In this document: one piece after another, positions 1-8,623 of the stretch
Layout: the number at the start of each line of letters is the position of its first letter
How positions within the stretch are numbered: the stretch's first letter is position 1
Source of the DNA: Litorilituus sp.
Lineage (GTDB): Bacteria; Pseudomonadota; Gammaproteobacteria; Enterobacterales; Alteromonadaceae
Direction of reading: 5' to 3'
DNA length: 64,000 nucleotides
Assembly (NCBI GenBank): GCA_030754235.1
Contig: JASMAS010000104.1
Span: 40,890 to 104,889 of the forward strand
Notes under the pieces: model-generated
What the model saw: only the letters and a program-made list of their open reading frames with translations
What the model was told of the DNA's origin: nothing
Database searches by the model: none
Program-made: the position numbers and the translations under genes

Positions 1-351
1 GAATATGCAACGGGCCTTAGGTTTACCGTTGCCTTTTCTGTTGGCCTGGCCATTGTATTGGGTGTTTTGAGAATTTTAAAAGGTTGGCCAATTCAATACC
101 TAATCATTGGTGGATATATATTGGTTGTGATAATGACAATATTTGCACCCGTTGAAATTATCGGTATTGCCTATGATTCTGGAGGGGTGACCACATCAAC
201 TATCACAGTGCCTTTGGTCACCGCTTTAGGCATTGGTTTAGCTTCATCAATTAAAGGAAGAAATCCCATGATAGATGGGTTTGGTTTAATTGCACTCGCA
301 TCGCTAACCCCTATAATCTTTGTTATGGCCTACGGTATGGTGATGCTGTGA
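1..351 (+). CDS. DUF1538 family membrane protein, 3' part only
   Basis: The reading frame is open from base 1, so this is the C-terminal 116 residues of a longer protein whose start lies outside the window. It is hydrophobic, with several predicted membrane helices. It carries the segment [17 protein letters not shown] followed by [12 protein letters not shown], which recurs almost unchanged in the next gene. This marks it as a DUF1538 protein, a family of multi-pass inner-membrane proteins of unknown substrate. Its stop overlaps the GTG start of the next gene, so the two are translationally coupled. The pairing with P-II and CBS genes suggests a regulated transporter, which is inference. A TTG at 58 is an internal codon and not the start. 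Confidence 0.85.
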   Translation, partial: EYATGLRFTVAFSVGLAIVLGVLRILKGWPIQYLIIGGYILVVIMTIFAPVEIIGIAYDSGGVTTSTITVPLVTALGIGLASSIKGRNPMIDGFGLIALASLTPIIFVMAYGMVML

Positions 352-1181
352 TCGAAGTGCTTTCTCAACTACTCTACACTCTTATCACCACCATTGCTGA
401 TGTGGCACCTATAGCGATCATCATTTTTGGCTTTCAGTTTGCGATAATACGCAAACCAATTCCCCACCTGGGTAAAGTTATCGTCGGCTTTGCTTGGGTA
501 TTAATTGGCTTATCTTTTTTCTTAATAGGTCTTGAGTGGGCACTATTTCCTTTAGGTAAAATAATGGCTGCTCAGTTAACCGAACCAGCCTTTATTGCCA
601 GTATGAATGATAATATCGATGTGGCCACACAAGTGGCAAAAGATGTTATTGTCTTATCATGGCAAGATTATCGTTGGGTTTATATTTTTGCCTTTTTAAT
701 TGGTCTAAGCACAACGATTGCTGAACCTTCACTGATTGCCGTTGCCATTAAAGCGCATGAAGTTTCCGGTGGCGCCATTGGTGTTTGGGGTTTACGTATT
801 TCCGTAGCATTAGGGGTTGCGGTAGGTATTGCTTTAGGATGTTATCGAATCGTTGTTGGTGATCCTATCCATTACTATATTATTGCCGGCTATCTAGTTG
901 TAGTGGTTCAAACCATCTTTGCCCCTAAATTAATTATCCCGCTTGCCTATGATTCTGGCGGTGTAACAACATCAACAGTAACAGTCCCTCTTGTTGCTGC
1001 ACTCGGGCTTGGTTTGGCTGAAACTGTGCCGGGAAGAAGTCCATTAATCGATGGTTTTGGCTTAATAGCGTTTGCTAGTTTATTCCCTATTATGTCAGTT
1101 ATGGCTTACGCTCAACTTTCTGAGTGGCAAGTAAAAAAACAAATGAAAAAAGTGGAGAAACCTAAATGCACTTTAAAATGA
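348..1181 (+). CDS. DUF1538 family membrane protein
   Basis: A 277-residue polytopic membrane protein with one DUF1538 unit. The conserved block [17 protein letters not shown] sits near residues 203-219 and [13 protein letters not shown] near 232-244. It is homologous to the preceding protein along the whole visible part of that one, so the two probably form a heteromeric membrane unit. The start is GTG at 348, overlapping the upstream stop as GTGA; no better start is in frame. The C-terminus ends in a charged, lysine-rich cytoplasmic-looking tail. The P-II gene starts inside its last codons. Substrate and direction of transport are unknown. Membership of DUF1538 is the firm part of this call. 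Confidence 0.85.
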   Translation: MIEVLSQLLYTLITTIADVAPIAIIIFGFQFAIIRKPIPHLGKVIVGFAWVLIGLSFFLIGLEWALFPLGKIMAAQLTEPAFIASMNDNIDVATQVAKDVIVLSWQDYRWVYIFAFLIGLSTTIAEPSLIAVAIKAHEVSGGAIGVWGLRISVALGVAVGIALGCYRIVVGDPIHYYIIAGYLVVVVQTIFAPKLIIPLAYDSGGVTTSTVTVPLVAALGLGLAETVPGRSPLIDGFGLIAFASLFPIMSVMAYAQLSEWQVKKQMKKVEKPKCTLK

Positions 1182-1516
1182 TCACCGTCTTTATTGAAGA
1201 CAAGTATACTGATGCGGTAATGGATGCCGCTAGAGAAGCAGGGGCTACTGGTGCAACTGTTATTAACAATGCGCGGGGTGAAGGGCTTCAAAAATCAAAA
1301 ACTTTTTTCGGCCTTAATCTTGAAAGCCAGCGAGATGTTCTCATTTTTTTAGTGGAAGAACATATGAGTCGCCAAATTCTTGAAGTGATTGCTAAAGAAG
1401 GTAAGTTTGAAGAGAAACCAGGTACAGGAATCGCCTTTCAAGTCGATGTAGAAGATGCGGTTGGTGTTAACCACCAAATAAGTCAATTAACCTCAAGTGT
1501 GGAGAACGAACTGTGA
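1166..1516 (+). CDS. P-II family signalling protein
   Basis: A 116-residue protein with the ferredoxin-like fold pattern of P-II: beta strand [21 protein letters not shown], a short loop region with GEGLQKSKTFFG, then DVLIFLVEEHMSRQILEVI and a GTGIAF strand. Classical P-II proteins bind ATP/ADP and 2-oxoglutarate and control ammonium transporters and enzymes. This one lacks the long T-loop with a uridylylated tyrosine, so it is better called P-II-like, as with the partners of bicarbonate and other transporters. ATG at 1166 overlaps the DUF1538 gene by 16 bases; ATG at 1178 is an alternative start. Coupling to the membrane genes suggests it gates them. The ligand is not determinable from sequence. 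Confidence 0.8.
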   Translation: MHFKMITVFIEDKYTDAVMDAAREAGATGATVINNARGEGLQKSKTFFGLNLESQRDVLIFLVEEHMSRQILEVIAKEGKFEEKPGTGIAFQVDVEDAVGVNHQISQLTSSVENEL

Positions 1517-1917
1517 CGGTACACAATAAAGTTCAGGCAAAAGAAGTGATGAATCAAGGTTTCATACAACTAGAAGGTATGCAAACAGTGCGTGATGCCC
1601 TCGAAGCAATGAAAGCGATTAACGCTGAAGTGGTCATCGTTAACAAGCGTGATCAACATGATACTTACGGTATTTTAACACTTGCTGATATTGCTAAACA
1701 GGTACTGGCAAAAGATCGCTCGTTAGACAGAGTGAATATTTACGAAGTCATGACCAAGCCTGTTATTTCTGTACCACCAGAATTAGATGTTCGATATTGT
1801 GCCCGACTATTTGATAAATTCGGTTTATCTTGTGCTCCCGTCATTGAAGCACAAGAAGTCCTTGGTATCGTGGGTTATAAAGAGCTGCTATTTAGAGCAT
1901 TTTCGGATCTGGATTAG
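1513..1917 (+). CDS. CBS-domain-pair protein
   Basis: A 134-residue protein that is almost entirely one tandem CBS pair (Bateman module). The first unit begins with VKAKEVM-like KVQAKEVMNQGFIQLEG and ends at YGILTLADIAKQVL; the second runs from VNIYEVMTKPVISVPPELDVR to VLGIVGYKELLFRAF. Such modules bind adenine nucleotides and act as energy sensors for channels, transporters and enzymes. The start is GTG at 1513, overlapping the P-II-like stop by four bases (GTGA), so all four genes form one tightly coupled operon. The protein has no catalytic domain and probably regulates the DUF1538 pair together with the P-II-like protein; that role is inference. Confidence 0.85.
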   Translation: MTVHNKVQAKEVMNQGFIQLEGMQTVRDALEAMKAINAEVVIVNKRDQHDTYGILTLADIAKQVLAKDRSLDRVNIYEVMTKPVISVPPELDVRYCARLFDKFGLSCAPVIEAQEVLGIVGYKELLFRAFSDLD

Positions 1918-1922
1918 AGTTC

Positions 1923-1956
1923 ACTAAACTTAACTGCTTTTTTTTATTAGTTTAGT
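1923..1956 (+). terminator. Weak hairpin after the CBS gene
   Basis: ACTAAACT at 1923-1930 pairs with AGTTTAGT at 1949-1956. The loop itself contains a run of eight T, and there is no T tail after the stem. It begins 6 bases after the CBS stop and may end the operon transcript, but as an intrinsic terminator it is weak. Confidence 0.3.
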
Positions 1957-2214
1957 AACCATTATACAAGACGGAGTTTATGTTTAGAATTTTCTCTAAG
2001 CTAATAAACCTGAGCTTGGCTTAATAAATAAGCAGTTAACTTATCGATTACATTTCAGGTGATTAACTTATCTCTTAAACCGAGTTGTTAATAAGCAACA
2101 ATTCAGTAGAAATGACTACCCCCTTGTTCTTAATATTTGGTTAAATGCTTGTGGCGAGGAATTTTCATGACATGGCTATGTTTAAGTCATATATGTATTC
2201 CTAGCTCGCAAATA

Positions 2215-2250
2215 TAACGCTAGGCTGACTAATTAATGAAATGGGTATTA
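2215..2250 (+). repeat. Dispersed repeat, copy 1
   Basis: Matches the reverse complement of 41425-41463 (TAACGC, GCTGACTAATT, AAT, GGTAT in order) with small gaps. Part of a family sharing TTAATTAAT...TTGGTAT. It lies between the CBS gene and prfC. Confidence 0.5.
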
Positions 2251-2384
2251 ATTTGCACAAAGTGTAAAGATAAAATATCAACAAAATCTAATGAAAAAAC
2301 ACTTTAATAAGGTGCTGTTAACGGTGCAAATTAAGGTAAAAAATACCTAACTAATTAAAGTCGCTTGATGCGGCTTTTTTTATT
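2248..2384 (+). ncRNA. Candidate small RNA upstream of prfC
   Basis: No gene is visible between 1918 and 2488, yet an apparent intrinsic terminator stands at 2358-2384, well away from the CBS gene. Just before it is an 11-bp inverted repeat: TTAATTTGCAC at 2248-2258 and GTGCAAATTAA at 2324-2334, which would close a long-range stem. Structure followed by a terminator with no ORF is the usual look of a small RNA. No promoter was identified with confidence, and no known RNA family was recognised. It could also be a leader or a relic. Confidence 0.3.
2358..2384 (+). terminator. Rho-independent terminator before prfC
   Basis: The stem AAGTCGC / GCGGCTT (2358-2364 with 2370-2376; 7 bp with one G-T pair) has a 5-base loop and is followed by a T-rich tail. 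It lies 105 bases before prfC and about 440 bases after the CBS gene, so it ends either a long 3' UTR or a separate small transcript. Confidence 0.6.
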
Positions 2385-2488
2385 TATGGTACAATGCGCA
2401 AAATATTGAATGATGCAGAAATGACCAGAAAGGTTAAGAAAAGCATTTTATGTACACCAGTATGTACACCAAAGAGGCAAATTAAAAA

Positions 2489-4072
2489 ATGAGTATCGCA
2501 CAAGCCGCAGCAGTCAACCTTCGCAGGACTTTTGCCATCATTTCTCACCCCGATGCGGGTAAAACCACCATCACTGAAAAGGTATTATTGTTCGGTCAAG
2601 CCTTACAAAAAGCCGGTACAGTAAAGGGTAAAAAGTCAGGGCAACATGCCAAATCTGACTGGATGGAAATGGAGAAGGATCGTGGTATATCCATTACAAC
2701 CTCAGTCATGCAGTTTCCTTACAATCAGTGCCTAGTTAACCTACTCGATACTCCTGGCCACGAAGACTTCTCAGAAGATACTTATCGAACTTTAACCGCA
2801 GTAGATTCATGCTTAATGGTGATTGATGTTGCCAAAGGTGTAGAAGCACGAACCATTAAATTAATGGAAGTCACCCGTTTGCGCGACACGCCAATTATTA
2901 CTTTTATGAACAAAATGGATCGTGATGTACGTGACCCTATGGAAGTCATGGATGAAGTAGAAGACGTACTCAATATTAAATGTGCACCAATTACTTGGCC
3001 AATAGGCATGGGTAAAGAGTTTAAAGGTATTTACAATATTCTTGATGATGAAACTATTTTATATCAATCAGGTCAAGGACATACTATACAAGAAAAACGT
3101 GTTATTAAAGGTCTTGATAACCCCGAGCTTGATCAAGCCATTGGTAACTATGCTGAAGATTTACGTGATGAACTCGAGCTAGTGATTGGTGCTTCCCATG
3201 AGTTTGATCTAGATGAGTTTCTTAAAGGTGAATTAACACCAGTATTTTTTGGTACCGCTTTAGGCAACTTTGGTGTTGATCATATGCTTGATGGTCTTAC
3301 AAAATGGGCACCTAAACCTTTACCACGCTTAACCGATACCCGTGAAGTTAAGGCCAACGAAGAAAAATTCTCTGGTTTTGTTTTTAAGATTCAAGCCAAT
3401 ATGGACCCTAAGCATCGTGATAGAATTGCTTTTATGCGTATTTGTTCAGGTAAATATGAAAAAGGCATGAAAATGAAACAAGTGCGCCTTGGTAAAGATG
3501 TTAAAATTGCTGATGCGGTCACCTTTATGGCCGGAGATAGAGCTAATGTTGAAGAAGCTTATGCTGGCGATATTATTGGTTTACACAATCATGGAAGCAT
3601 TCAAATAGGCGATACCTTTACCAGTGGCGAAATGATGAAATTTAGCGGCATACCCAATTTTGCTCCTGAAATGTTCCGCCGCATTCGCTTAAAAGATCCA
3701 CTTAAAGCCAAGCAATTACAAAAAGGCTTGATCCAACTTTCAGAAGAAGGTGCTGTGCAAGTATTTAGACCATTTATTAACAACGATATGATTGTTGGTG
3801 CGGTTGGTGTACTCCAGTTTGAAGTTGTAGTTCAACGCTTAAAAACTGAATATAAAGTTGACGCTATATATGAGCCCATTAGCGTTGCAACAGCTCGATG
3901 GTGTACATGTGAAGATGAGCGAACTTTAGAGCAATTTCAGAAAAAAGCGGGCGATAATTTGGCGCTTGATGGTGGGAATAACTTAACTTATATCGCACCG
4001 ACTATGGTTAACTTATCATTAGCACAAGAACGGCATCCGGATATACTATTCCGCGCTACCCGAGAGCACTAA
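2489..4072 (+). CDS. prfC: Peptide chain release factor 3 (RF3)
   Basis: A 527-residue translational GTPase that recycles RF1 and RF2 from the ribosome after peptide release; it acts in the cytoplasm. The GTPase motifs are all present: P-loop HPDAGKTT at residues 20-27, DTPGHEDF (G3) near 88-95 and NKMD (G4) near 142-145. They are followed by the beta-barrel domain and the C-terminal RF3 domain. Length matches E. coli RF3 (529). The start is the ATG at 2489, preceded by AAAGAGG. An 11-base direct repeat, TATGTACACCA, occurs twice in the leader (2449-2459 and 2461-2471). The 5' end of prfC is a known integration site of SXT/R391-type elements in other bacteria; the gene is intact here and no such element is present. 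Confidence 0.97.
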   Translation: MSIAQAAAVNLRRTFAIISHPDAGKTTITEKVLLFGQALQKAGTVKGKKSGQHAKSDWMEMEKDRGISITTSVMQFPYNQCLVNLLDTPGHEDFSEDTYRTLTAVDSCLMVIDVAKGVEARTIKLMEVTRLRDTPIITFMNKMDRDVRDPMEVMDEVEDVLNIKCAPITWPIGMGKEFKGIYNILDDETILYQSGQGHTIQEKRVIKGLDNPELDQAIGNYAEDLRDELELVIGASHEFDLDEFLKGELTPVFFGTALGNFGVDHMLDGLTKWAPKPLPRLTDTREVKANEEKFSGFVFKIQANMDPKHRDRIAFMRICSGKYEKGMKMKQVRLGKDVKIADAVTFMAGDRANVEEAYAGDIIGLHNHGSIQIGDTFTSGEMMKFSGIPNFAPEMFRRIRLKDPLKAKQLQKGLIQLSEEGAVQVFRPFINNDMIVGAVGVLQFEVVVQRLKTEYKVDAIYEPISVATARWCTCEDERTLEQFQKKAGDNLALDGGNNLTYIAPTMVNLSLAQERHPDILFRATREH

Positions 4073-4192
4073 TTTTGCTTCGTATATAAATTTTTGCGGC
4101 ATTGTCTGCGCTTTGATAAAAACCAATCTAGTTTGCATAAAAGGTAAACTACGAGTTGGTCAACAAACAAGTAAAAGAAAAGATCAAACATT

Positions 4193-5926
4193 ATGAATAT
4201 TAAACAAATCTTATCAGAAAAAGTTAGTGCGGCCATGATGGCGGCAGGTTTACCCGCAGAGACAAATCCAGCGCTTAGTTTATCTAACCGTCCTCAATTT
4301 GGCGATTACCAAGCCAATGGTGTAATGGGAGCGGCCAAAAAATTAAAAACAAACCCGCGCGAGTTAGCGACTAGCGTAATTGAGAAGTTAGATCTTGAAG
4401 GTATTGCTGACAAAGTAGAACTGGCAGGCCCAGGTTTTATTAATATTCATTTAAGCCAAGCTTGGCTAGCCGAGCAACTTAACACTATTGCGGCTGATGA
4501 TTGTATGGGCGTTACACAAAGAGCTGAGCCACAAACGGTTGTGGTTGATTACAGTGCCCCTAACCTTGCTAAAGAAATGCACGTAGGTCATTTACGTTCA
4601 ACCATTATTGGTGATGCGGTTGTACGTGCTTTAGAATTTCGTGGTGATAAAGTAATTCGTCAAAATCACATGGGTGATTGGGGTACACAATTTGGTATGT
4701 TAATCGCTCATTTAAGCGATAAACTTGCGGGCAATGAGGTAGCTGAAACTGCCCTTGCCGATTTAGAGAACTTTTATCGTGAAGCCAAAGTTCGCTTTGA
4801 TGAGGAGGAAGGTTTTGCTGATAGAGCTCGTGCTGATGTCGTTAAACTGCAAAGTGGCGATGAACAATGTGCTAAGTTATGGCAGCAATTTATTGATATC
4901 TCTATTTCTCATTCAGAAGAAATATACGACAAATTAAATGTTTCACTCAAGCGCAGTGACATTATGGGTGAAAGTGCCTATAACGATGATTTATCAACTG
5001 TTATCGATGAATTAATGGCAAAGAAAATTGCAGTTAAAGATCAAGGTGCCAAGGTAGTTTTCATTGATGAAATGGCCAATAAAGACGGTGAGCCTTCTGT
5101 CTTTATTGTACAAAAATCAGGTGGTGGTTATTTATATGCCACTACCGATTTATCAGCCTGTCGCTACCGTAGTGGTAAATTAGCAGCTGATCGTATTATT
5201 ATTTTCACTGATGCACGCCAAGCACTACATTTTAAACAAGTTGAGATTGTTGCCCGTAAAGCAGGTTTTTTACCTGAACATGTCGGTTATGATCATTGCC
5301 CATTTGGCATGATGATGGGCGATGATGGCAAACCATTCAAAACTCGTACAGGTGGTACAATTAAATTAGCAGAATTATTAGATGAAGCAGTTACACGCGC
5401 TAGTGAGTTAATTAAAGAAAAAAGTCCTGACATTCAAGTTGATGACCTAGCCATCATTGCGAAAAAAGTGGGTATTGGTGCGGTTAAGTTTGCCGATTTA
5501 TCAAAGAATCGTACCAGTGATTATATTTTCAACTGGAAAACTATGCTCAGCTTTGAAGGCGCAACAGCTCCTTACTTACAATATGCTTATTCTCGTATCC
5601 AAAGTATTTTCAGAAAAGCAAACACGGCACAAGCACAAAATAGCATCGCGATTATTGAACCACAAGAAAAAGCCCTCGCCTTGAAATTATTACAACTTGA
5701 AGATGTTATTGATGCGGTGAACAGCGAATGTACTCCTAATTTATTGTGTAATTATTTATACGAATTAGCCAGTCTTTACATGAGTTTCTACGAAGCTTGC
5801 CCTATTCTAAAAGAAGGCATTAGTGACGAAATAAAAGCATCTCGATTAGCATTATGCAGCTTAATTGGTAAAACATTGAAGCAAGGCTTAGATATTCTAG
5901 GCATTGACGTAATGGATAGGATGTAA
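4193..5926 (+). CDS. argS: Arginyl-tRNA synthetase
   Basis: A 577-residue class I aminoacyl-tRNA synthetase that charges tRNA-Arg. An N-terminal Add-1 domain (about residues 1-110) is followed by the catalytic Rossmann fold with the HIGH-type motif HVGH at residues 130-133 in [19 protein letters not shown]-equivalent region lies around [14 protein letters not shown], as is usual for ArgRS enzymes that lack a strict KMSK. The C-terminal anticodon-binding domain contains [16 protein letters not shown] and the protein ends in DVMDRM. Length equals E. coli ArgS. The gene stands 120 bases after prfC and 43 before the TatD gene, and is probably expressed from its own promoter. Confidence 0.98.
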   Translation: MNIKQILSEKVSAAMMAAGLPAETNPALSLSNRPQFGDYQANGVMGAAKKLKTNPRELATSVIEKLDLEGIADKVELAGPGFINIHLSQAWLAEQLNTIAADDCMGVTQRAEPQTVVVDYSAPNLAKEMHVGHLRSTIIGDAVVRALEFRGDKVIRQNHMGDWGTQFGMLIAHLSDKLAGNEVAETALADLENFYREAKVRFDEEEGFADRARADVVKLQSGDEQCAKLWQQFIDISISHSEEIYDKLNVSLKRSDIMGESAYNDDLSTVIDELMAKKIAVKDQGAKVVFIDEMANKDGEPSVFIVQKSGGGYLYATTDLSACRYRSGKLAADRIIIFTDARQALHFKQVEIVARKAGFLPEHVGYDHCPFGMMMGDDGKPFKTRTGGTIKLAELLDEAVTRASELIKEKSPDIQVDDLAIIAKKVGIGAVKFADLSKNRTSDYIFNWKTMLSFEGATAPYLQYAYSRIQSIFRKANTAQAQNSIAIIEPQEKALALKLLQLEDVIDAVNSECTPNLLCNYLYELASLYMSFYEACPILKEGISDEIKASRLALCSLIGKTLKQGLDILGIDVMDRM

Positions 5927-5969
5927 AACTAAGTCGCTTTTAAGACGAACAAAAAAACAAGGAGGCAAT

Positions 5970-6836
5970 ATGCAATTTACCGATAGCCATTGCCACCTTG
6001 ATTTTCCTGAACTAAGCAAAAATCTTCCTCAGCTTCTTCAGCAATGCGCTAACAATAATATTAAGCGCATTATTGTGCCCGCTGTTTACCCTGAACATTG
6101 GCAAAGAGTAATAAGCTTACATAATATAAAAAATCATAGCGACATTGAAATAGCTTGCGCTTTAGGTATTCACCCTTGGTTTTTAATTAATCACCCGAGC
6201 ACTAAACAAACGAACAAACAGTTAGAGCTATACCACAAATTATTGGCTCAAACCGTTAACGAGCAAAGAAAAAATTTAATTGCCATTGGCGAGTGTGGCA
6301 TTGATGTATTTAAGGCCAAAAAGAATACTGACTCAGAACAAACTTTCCAAGATAACCTAAAATTACAGCAAGATTTTTTTGAAATGCAACTCTCCATTGC
6401 CAAAGAAAAGCACTTGCCAGTTATTGTGCACCACTGTCAGTCGCACCACTACATATTGCCGATACTAAAGCAGTACCGCCTAGCAAAAGCAGGGGTTATT
6501 CACGCTTTTTCAGGAAGCTATCAGCAAGCTAAAAGCTATATCGATCTTGGTTTTAAATTAGGTATTGGTGGTACTATTACCTACTCTAGAGCTAAAAAAA
6601 CAATAAATGCCATCAAAAGACTCCCTATAGAGAGCTTACTACTTGAAACCGATGCCCCTGCTATGCCGCCTTCGGGTAAACAAGGTGAAATAAATACCCC
6701 GTTAAGTATTATCAACATATTTCAAGCAATAACCTCAATACGTACTGAATCAGCACTTACACTTTCTGTGCAACTTGAAGACAATAGCAATCAACTATTT
6801 TTTAGTGATATAAACTCCAGCGCTAACCAAAACTAG
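5970..6836 (+). CDS. TatD-family metal-dependent hydrolase/DNase
   Basis: A 288-residue TIM-barrel hydrolase of the TatD family (YjjV/YcfH-like), cytoplasmic, with putative metal-dependent 3'-5' nuclease activity. Metal-binding features are visible: HCHLD at residues 7-11, the glutamate of AIGECGID, histidines in VIVHHCQSHHY and VIHAFSG, and the aspartate of LLETDAPAM near residue 227. The start is an ATG after AAGGAGG, a strong ribosome site. In related genomes yjjV-like genes lie close to the serB-radA neighbourhood, which fits this context. The 3' end overlaps the convergent ytjB gene by 4 bases. The exact substrate is unknown, so no symbol is given. Confidence 0.85.
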   Translation: MQFTDSHCHLDFPELSKNLPQLLQQCANNNIKRIIVPAVYPEHWQRVISLHNIKNHSDIEIACALGIHPWFLINHPSTKQTNKQLELYHKLLAQTVNEQRKNLIAIGECGIDVFKAKKNTDSEQTFQDNLKLQQDFFEMQLSIAKEKHLPVIVHHCQSHHYILPILKQYRLAKAGVIHAFSGSYQQAKSYIDLGFKLGIGGTITYSRAKKTINAIKRLPIESLLLETDAPAMPPSGKQGEINTPLSIINIFQAITSIRTESALTLSVQLEDNSNQLFFSDINSSANQN

Positions 6837-7498
6837 CGACTTAGCTCTTGCTCTATTGGCACCCTAAAACCTTGACGACTAAAACGGTTAAGCCCTCTAG
6901 TGAGTAAAAAACCGACACAACCGGCAAGAATAAGCAACGCTCTAAACAGGCTTAGCCGATCATGATTTGCTTTTTCCAACATTGATGTTAATAATGATTT
7001 TTCAAGCGTAATGCGTAAATAGCCGTTAAGTTTCTCATCGCGTATTTCACTGATAAAAGGTATAACTTGCTCGCTTGTATCTTTAGTATTAAAGGCTTGA
7101 TCTATACCATAGATGGCTTTAATTGATGAAGATGCGTCAGTCATACTCTGGGAAGCCAGTTGTAACCTTCCTTTATCATCATATAAATGAATACTGCTAA
7201 TATAGTTTGCCTCAGCTATATTATTTAAGTATGACTGCAATAGTAAACGAGTGGTTTTTTTACTGATCTTTGCAGTATTTTCACTCAAAATAGCTTGTGT
7301 ACCTGCAACTACCTGTTGTAAATATTGCCTGGCTGTTTGCTGAAAATGTTGCTCTATAACACGCTGACTTTTTTCAGTGCTAGAAAGCCAAATAGCCATC
7401 AAAATAATGATAAGCAAAATAGCACTAACTAATTGCAGAATTTTATTATAAATCGATGATAATTTAGGGTATAAAGGAGTCTTATTTTTGTTCACCAT
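6833..7498 (-). CDS. ytjB: YtjB/Smp (AhpA) family membrane protein
   Basis: A 221-residue inner-membrane protein with one N-terminal membrane helix (LVSAILLIIILMAIWL), a periplasmic stretch of about 130 residues containing a PAS/CHASE-like sensor pattern (HLYDDKGRLQLASQS), and a second helix (LFRALLILAGCVGFLLTRGL). This is the layout of E. coli Smp/YtjB, which is encoded divergently from serB there, as it is here. The frame is open up to 7567, but that would overlap the serB start. The ATG at 7498 gives MVNKNKTPLYPK, which aligns with the basic N-terminus of Smp, and is preferred; an ATG at 7513 is possible. The molecular role is unclear. Confidence 0.8.
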   Translation of the reverse strand: MVNKNKTPLYPKLSSIYNKILQLVSAILLIIILMAIWLSSTEKSQRVIEQHFQQTARQYLQQVVAGTQAILSENTAKISKKTTRLLLQSYLNNIAEANYISSIHLYDDKGRLQLASQSMTDASSSIKAIYGIDQAFNTKDTSEQVIPFISEIRDEKLNGYLRITLEKSLLTSMLEKANHDRLSLFRALLILAGCVGFLLTRGLNRFSRQGFRVPIEQELSR

Positions 7499-7550
7499 GA
7501 ACCTGCTTCGCATATTTATCGCGTAATTAATTATATAATAGAGAGTTAAC

Positions 7551-8564
7551 GTGTCTTTTTCTACCAATGTATTGCCCTTATCACTGGAAAATTATTTCAG
7601 ACAAAACCCGATTAACCAAGATTTCCCTGTAAATTTCTCATTAAATAAGGAGAAGTTATCTTTAACATCAGATAACATACTACCCAATCCTCCCAATGAG
7701 CCTATCGTCGAGTTGGTCATATTTGAACAAACTACTCTGGCTCAATTACAGCGTTTACAAACACAAGCGGCCATAGAGATAACAAGCTTATCAAAGGTAA
7801 ACAAGCGAAACCAACAAGTAAGTTACCGTTTTATTGTCAGCTGTAGTGACTTTACTAAAGCGAGAAAAGCTTTAGCAAACTTCACCCTTGAAAACAATAT
7901 TGAAGGCGCATTGATTAAAGATGCCCCTAAGCTTAATGAGCCTGGTTTATTAGTGATGGATATGGATTCAACAACCATTGAAATTGAATGCATTGATGAA
8001 ATAGCAAAATTAGCAGGTGTAGGAGAGCAAGTAGCTACGGTCACTGAACTTGCCATGTTAGGAGAATTAGACTTTAGCCAAAGTCTACATCAAAGAGTTG
8101 CCACATTAGAGAACGCCCCTGAAACAATTTTAGCTCAGGTTGCTAAAAACATTCCTTTAATGGCGGGCCTAGAAAACCTAATTACTGAACTAAAAAAGCA
8201 TCATTGGCGCGTTGCTATTGCCTCTGGTGGCTTTACATATTTTGCAGACCATTTAAAGACATTATTAAGTTTAGACGCCACCTTTGCCAATGAACTAGAA
8301 ATCATTGACGGCAAATTAACAGGGAAAGTATTGGGCTCTGTGGTTGATGCCCAAGTTAAAGCTGACTCTTTAACCCTGCTAGCTGATCAATATCAATTCC
8401 CAGTTTCGCAAACGGTTGCTATGGGTGACGGGGCTAATGATTTGATGATGATGGCAGCGGCTGGATTCGGTGTTGCTTTTCATGCAAAACCTATCGTACT
8501 TTCGCAAGCTGACAGTACTATCAATCAACAAGGACTTGACTGTTTGCTACATTGGTTAGCCTAA
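7551..8564 (+). CDS. serB: Phosphoserine phosphatase
   Basis: A 337-residue HAD-superfamily enzyme for the last step of L-serine biosynthesis, phosphoserine to serine. The HAD nucleophile motif DMDST is at residues 137-141, followed by TIEIECIDEIA. The second motif lies in VAIASGGFTYFA, and motif IV is GDGANDLMMMAAAGFGVAFHAKP. An N-terminal extension of about 130 residues resembles the ACT-like regulatory part of gammaproteobacterial SerB. The start is GTG at 7551 in the divergent gap with ytjB. The divergent smp-serB order and nearby radA match the arrangement in E. coli and Shewanella. Confidence 0.96.
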   Translation: MSFSTNVLPLSLENYFRQNPINQDFPVNFSLNKEKLSLTSDNILPNPPNEPIVELVIFEQTTLAQLQRLQTQAAIEITSLSKVNKRNQQVSYRFIVSCSDFTKARKALANFTLENNIEGALIKDAPKLNEPGLLVMDMDSTTIEIECIDEIAKLAGVGEQVATVTELAMLGELDFSQSLHQRVATLENAPETILAQVAKNIPLMAGLENLITELKKHHWRVAIASGGFTYFADHLKTLLSLDATFANELEIIDGKLTGKVLGSVVDAQVKADSLTLLADQYQFPVSQTVAMGDGANDLMMMAAAGFGVAFHAKPIVLSQADSTINQQGLDCLLHWLA

Positions 8565-8623
8565 CTTTTGCGCTAACATCTTAGTATAAAGTAATAGGGT
8601 TAACAACGACTGATTATAGACAA

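Noticed and set aside
2489..2620. Possible SXT/R391-type integration at the 5' end of prfC
   Set aside because: prfC is continuous with a normal ribosome site and no integrase, no duplicated prfC start and no foreign gene lies beside it. The site is merely the known target in other bacteria.
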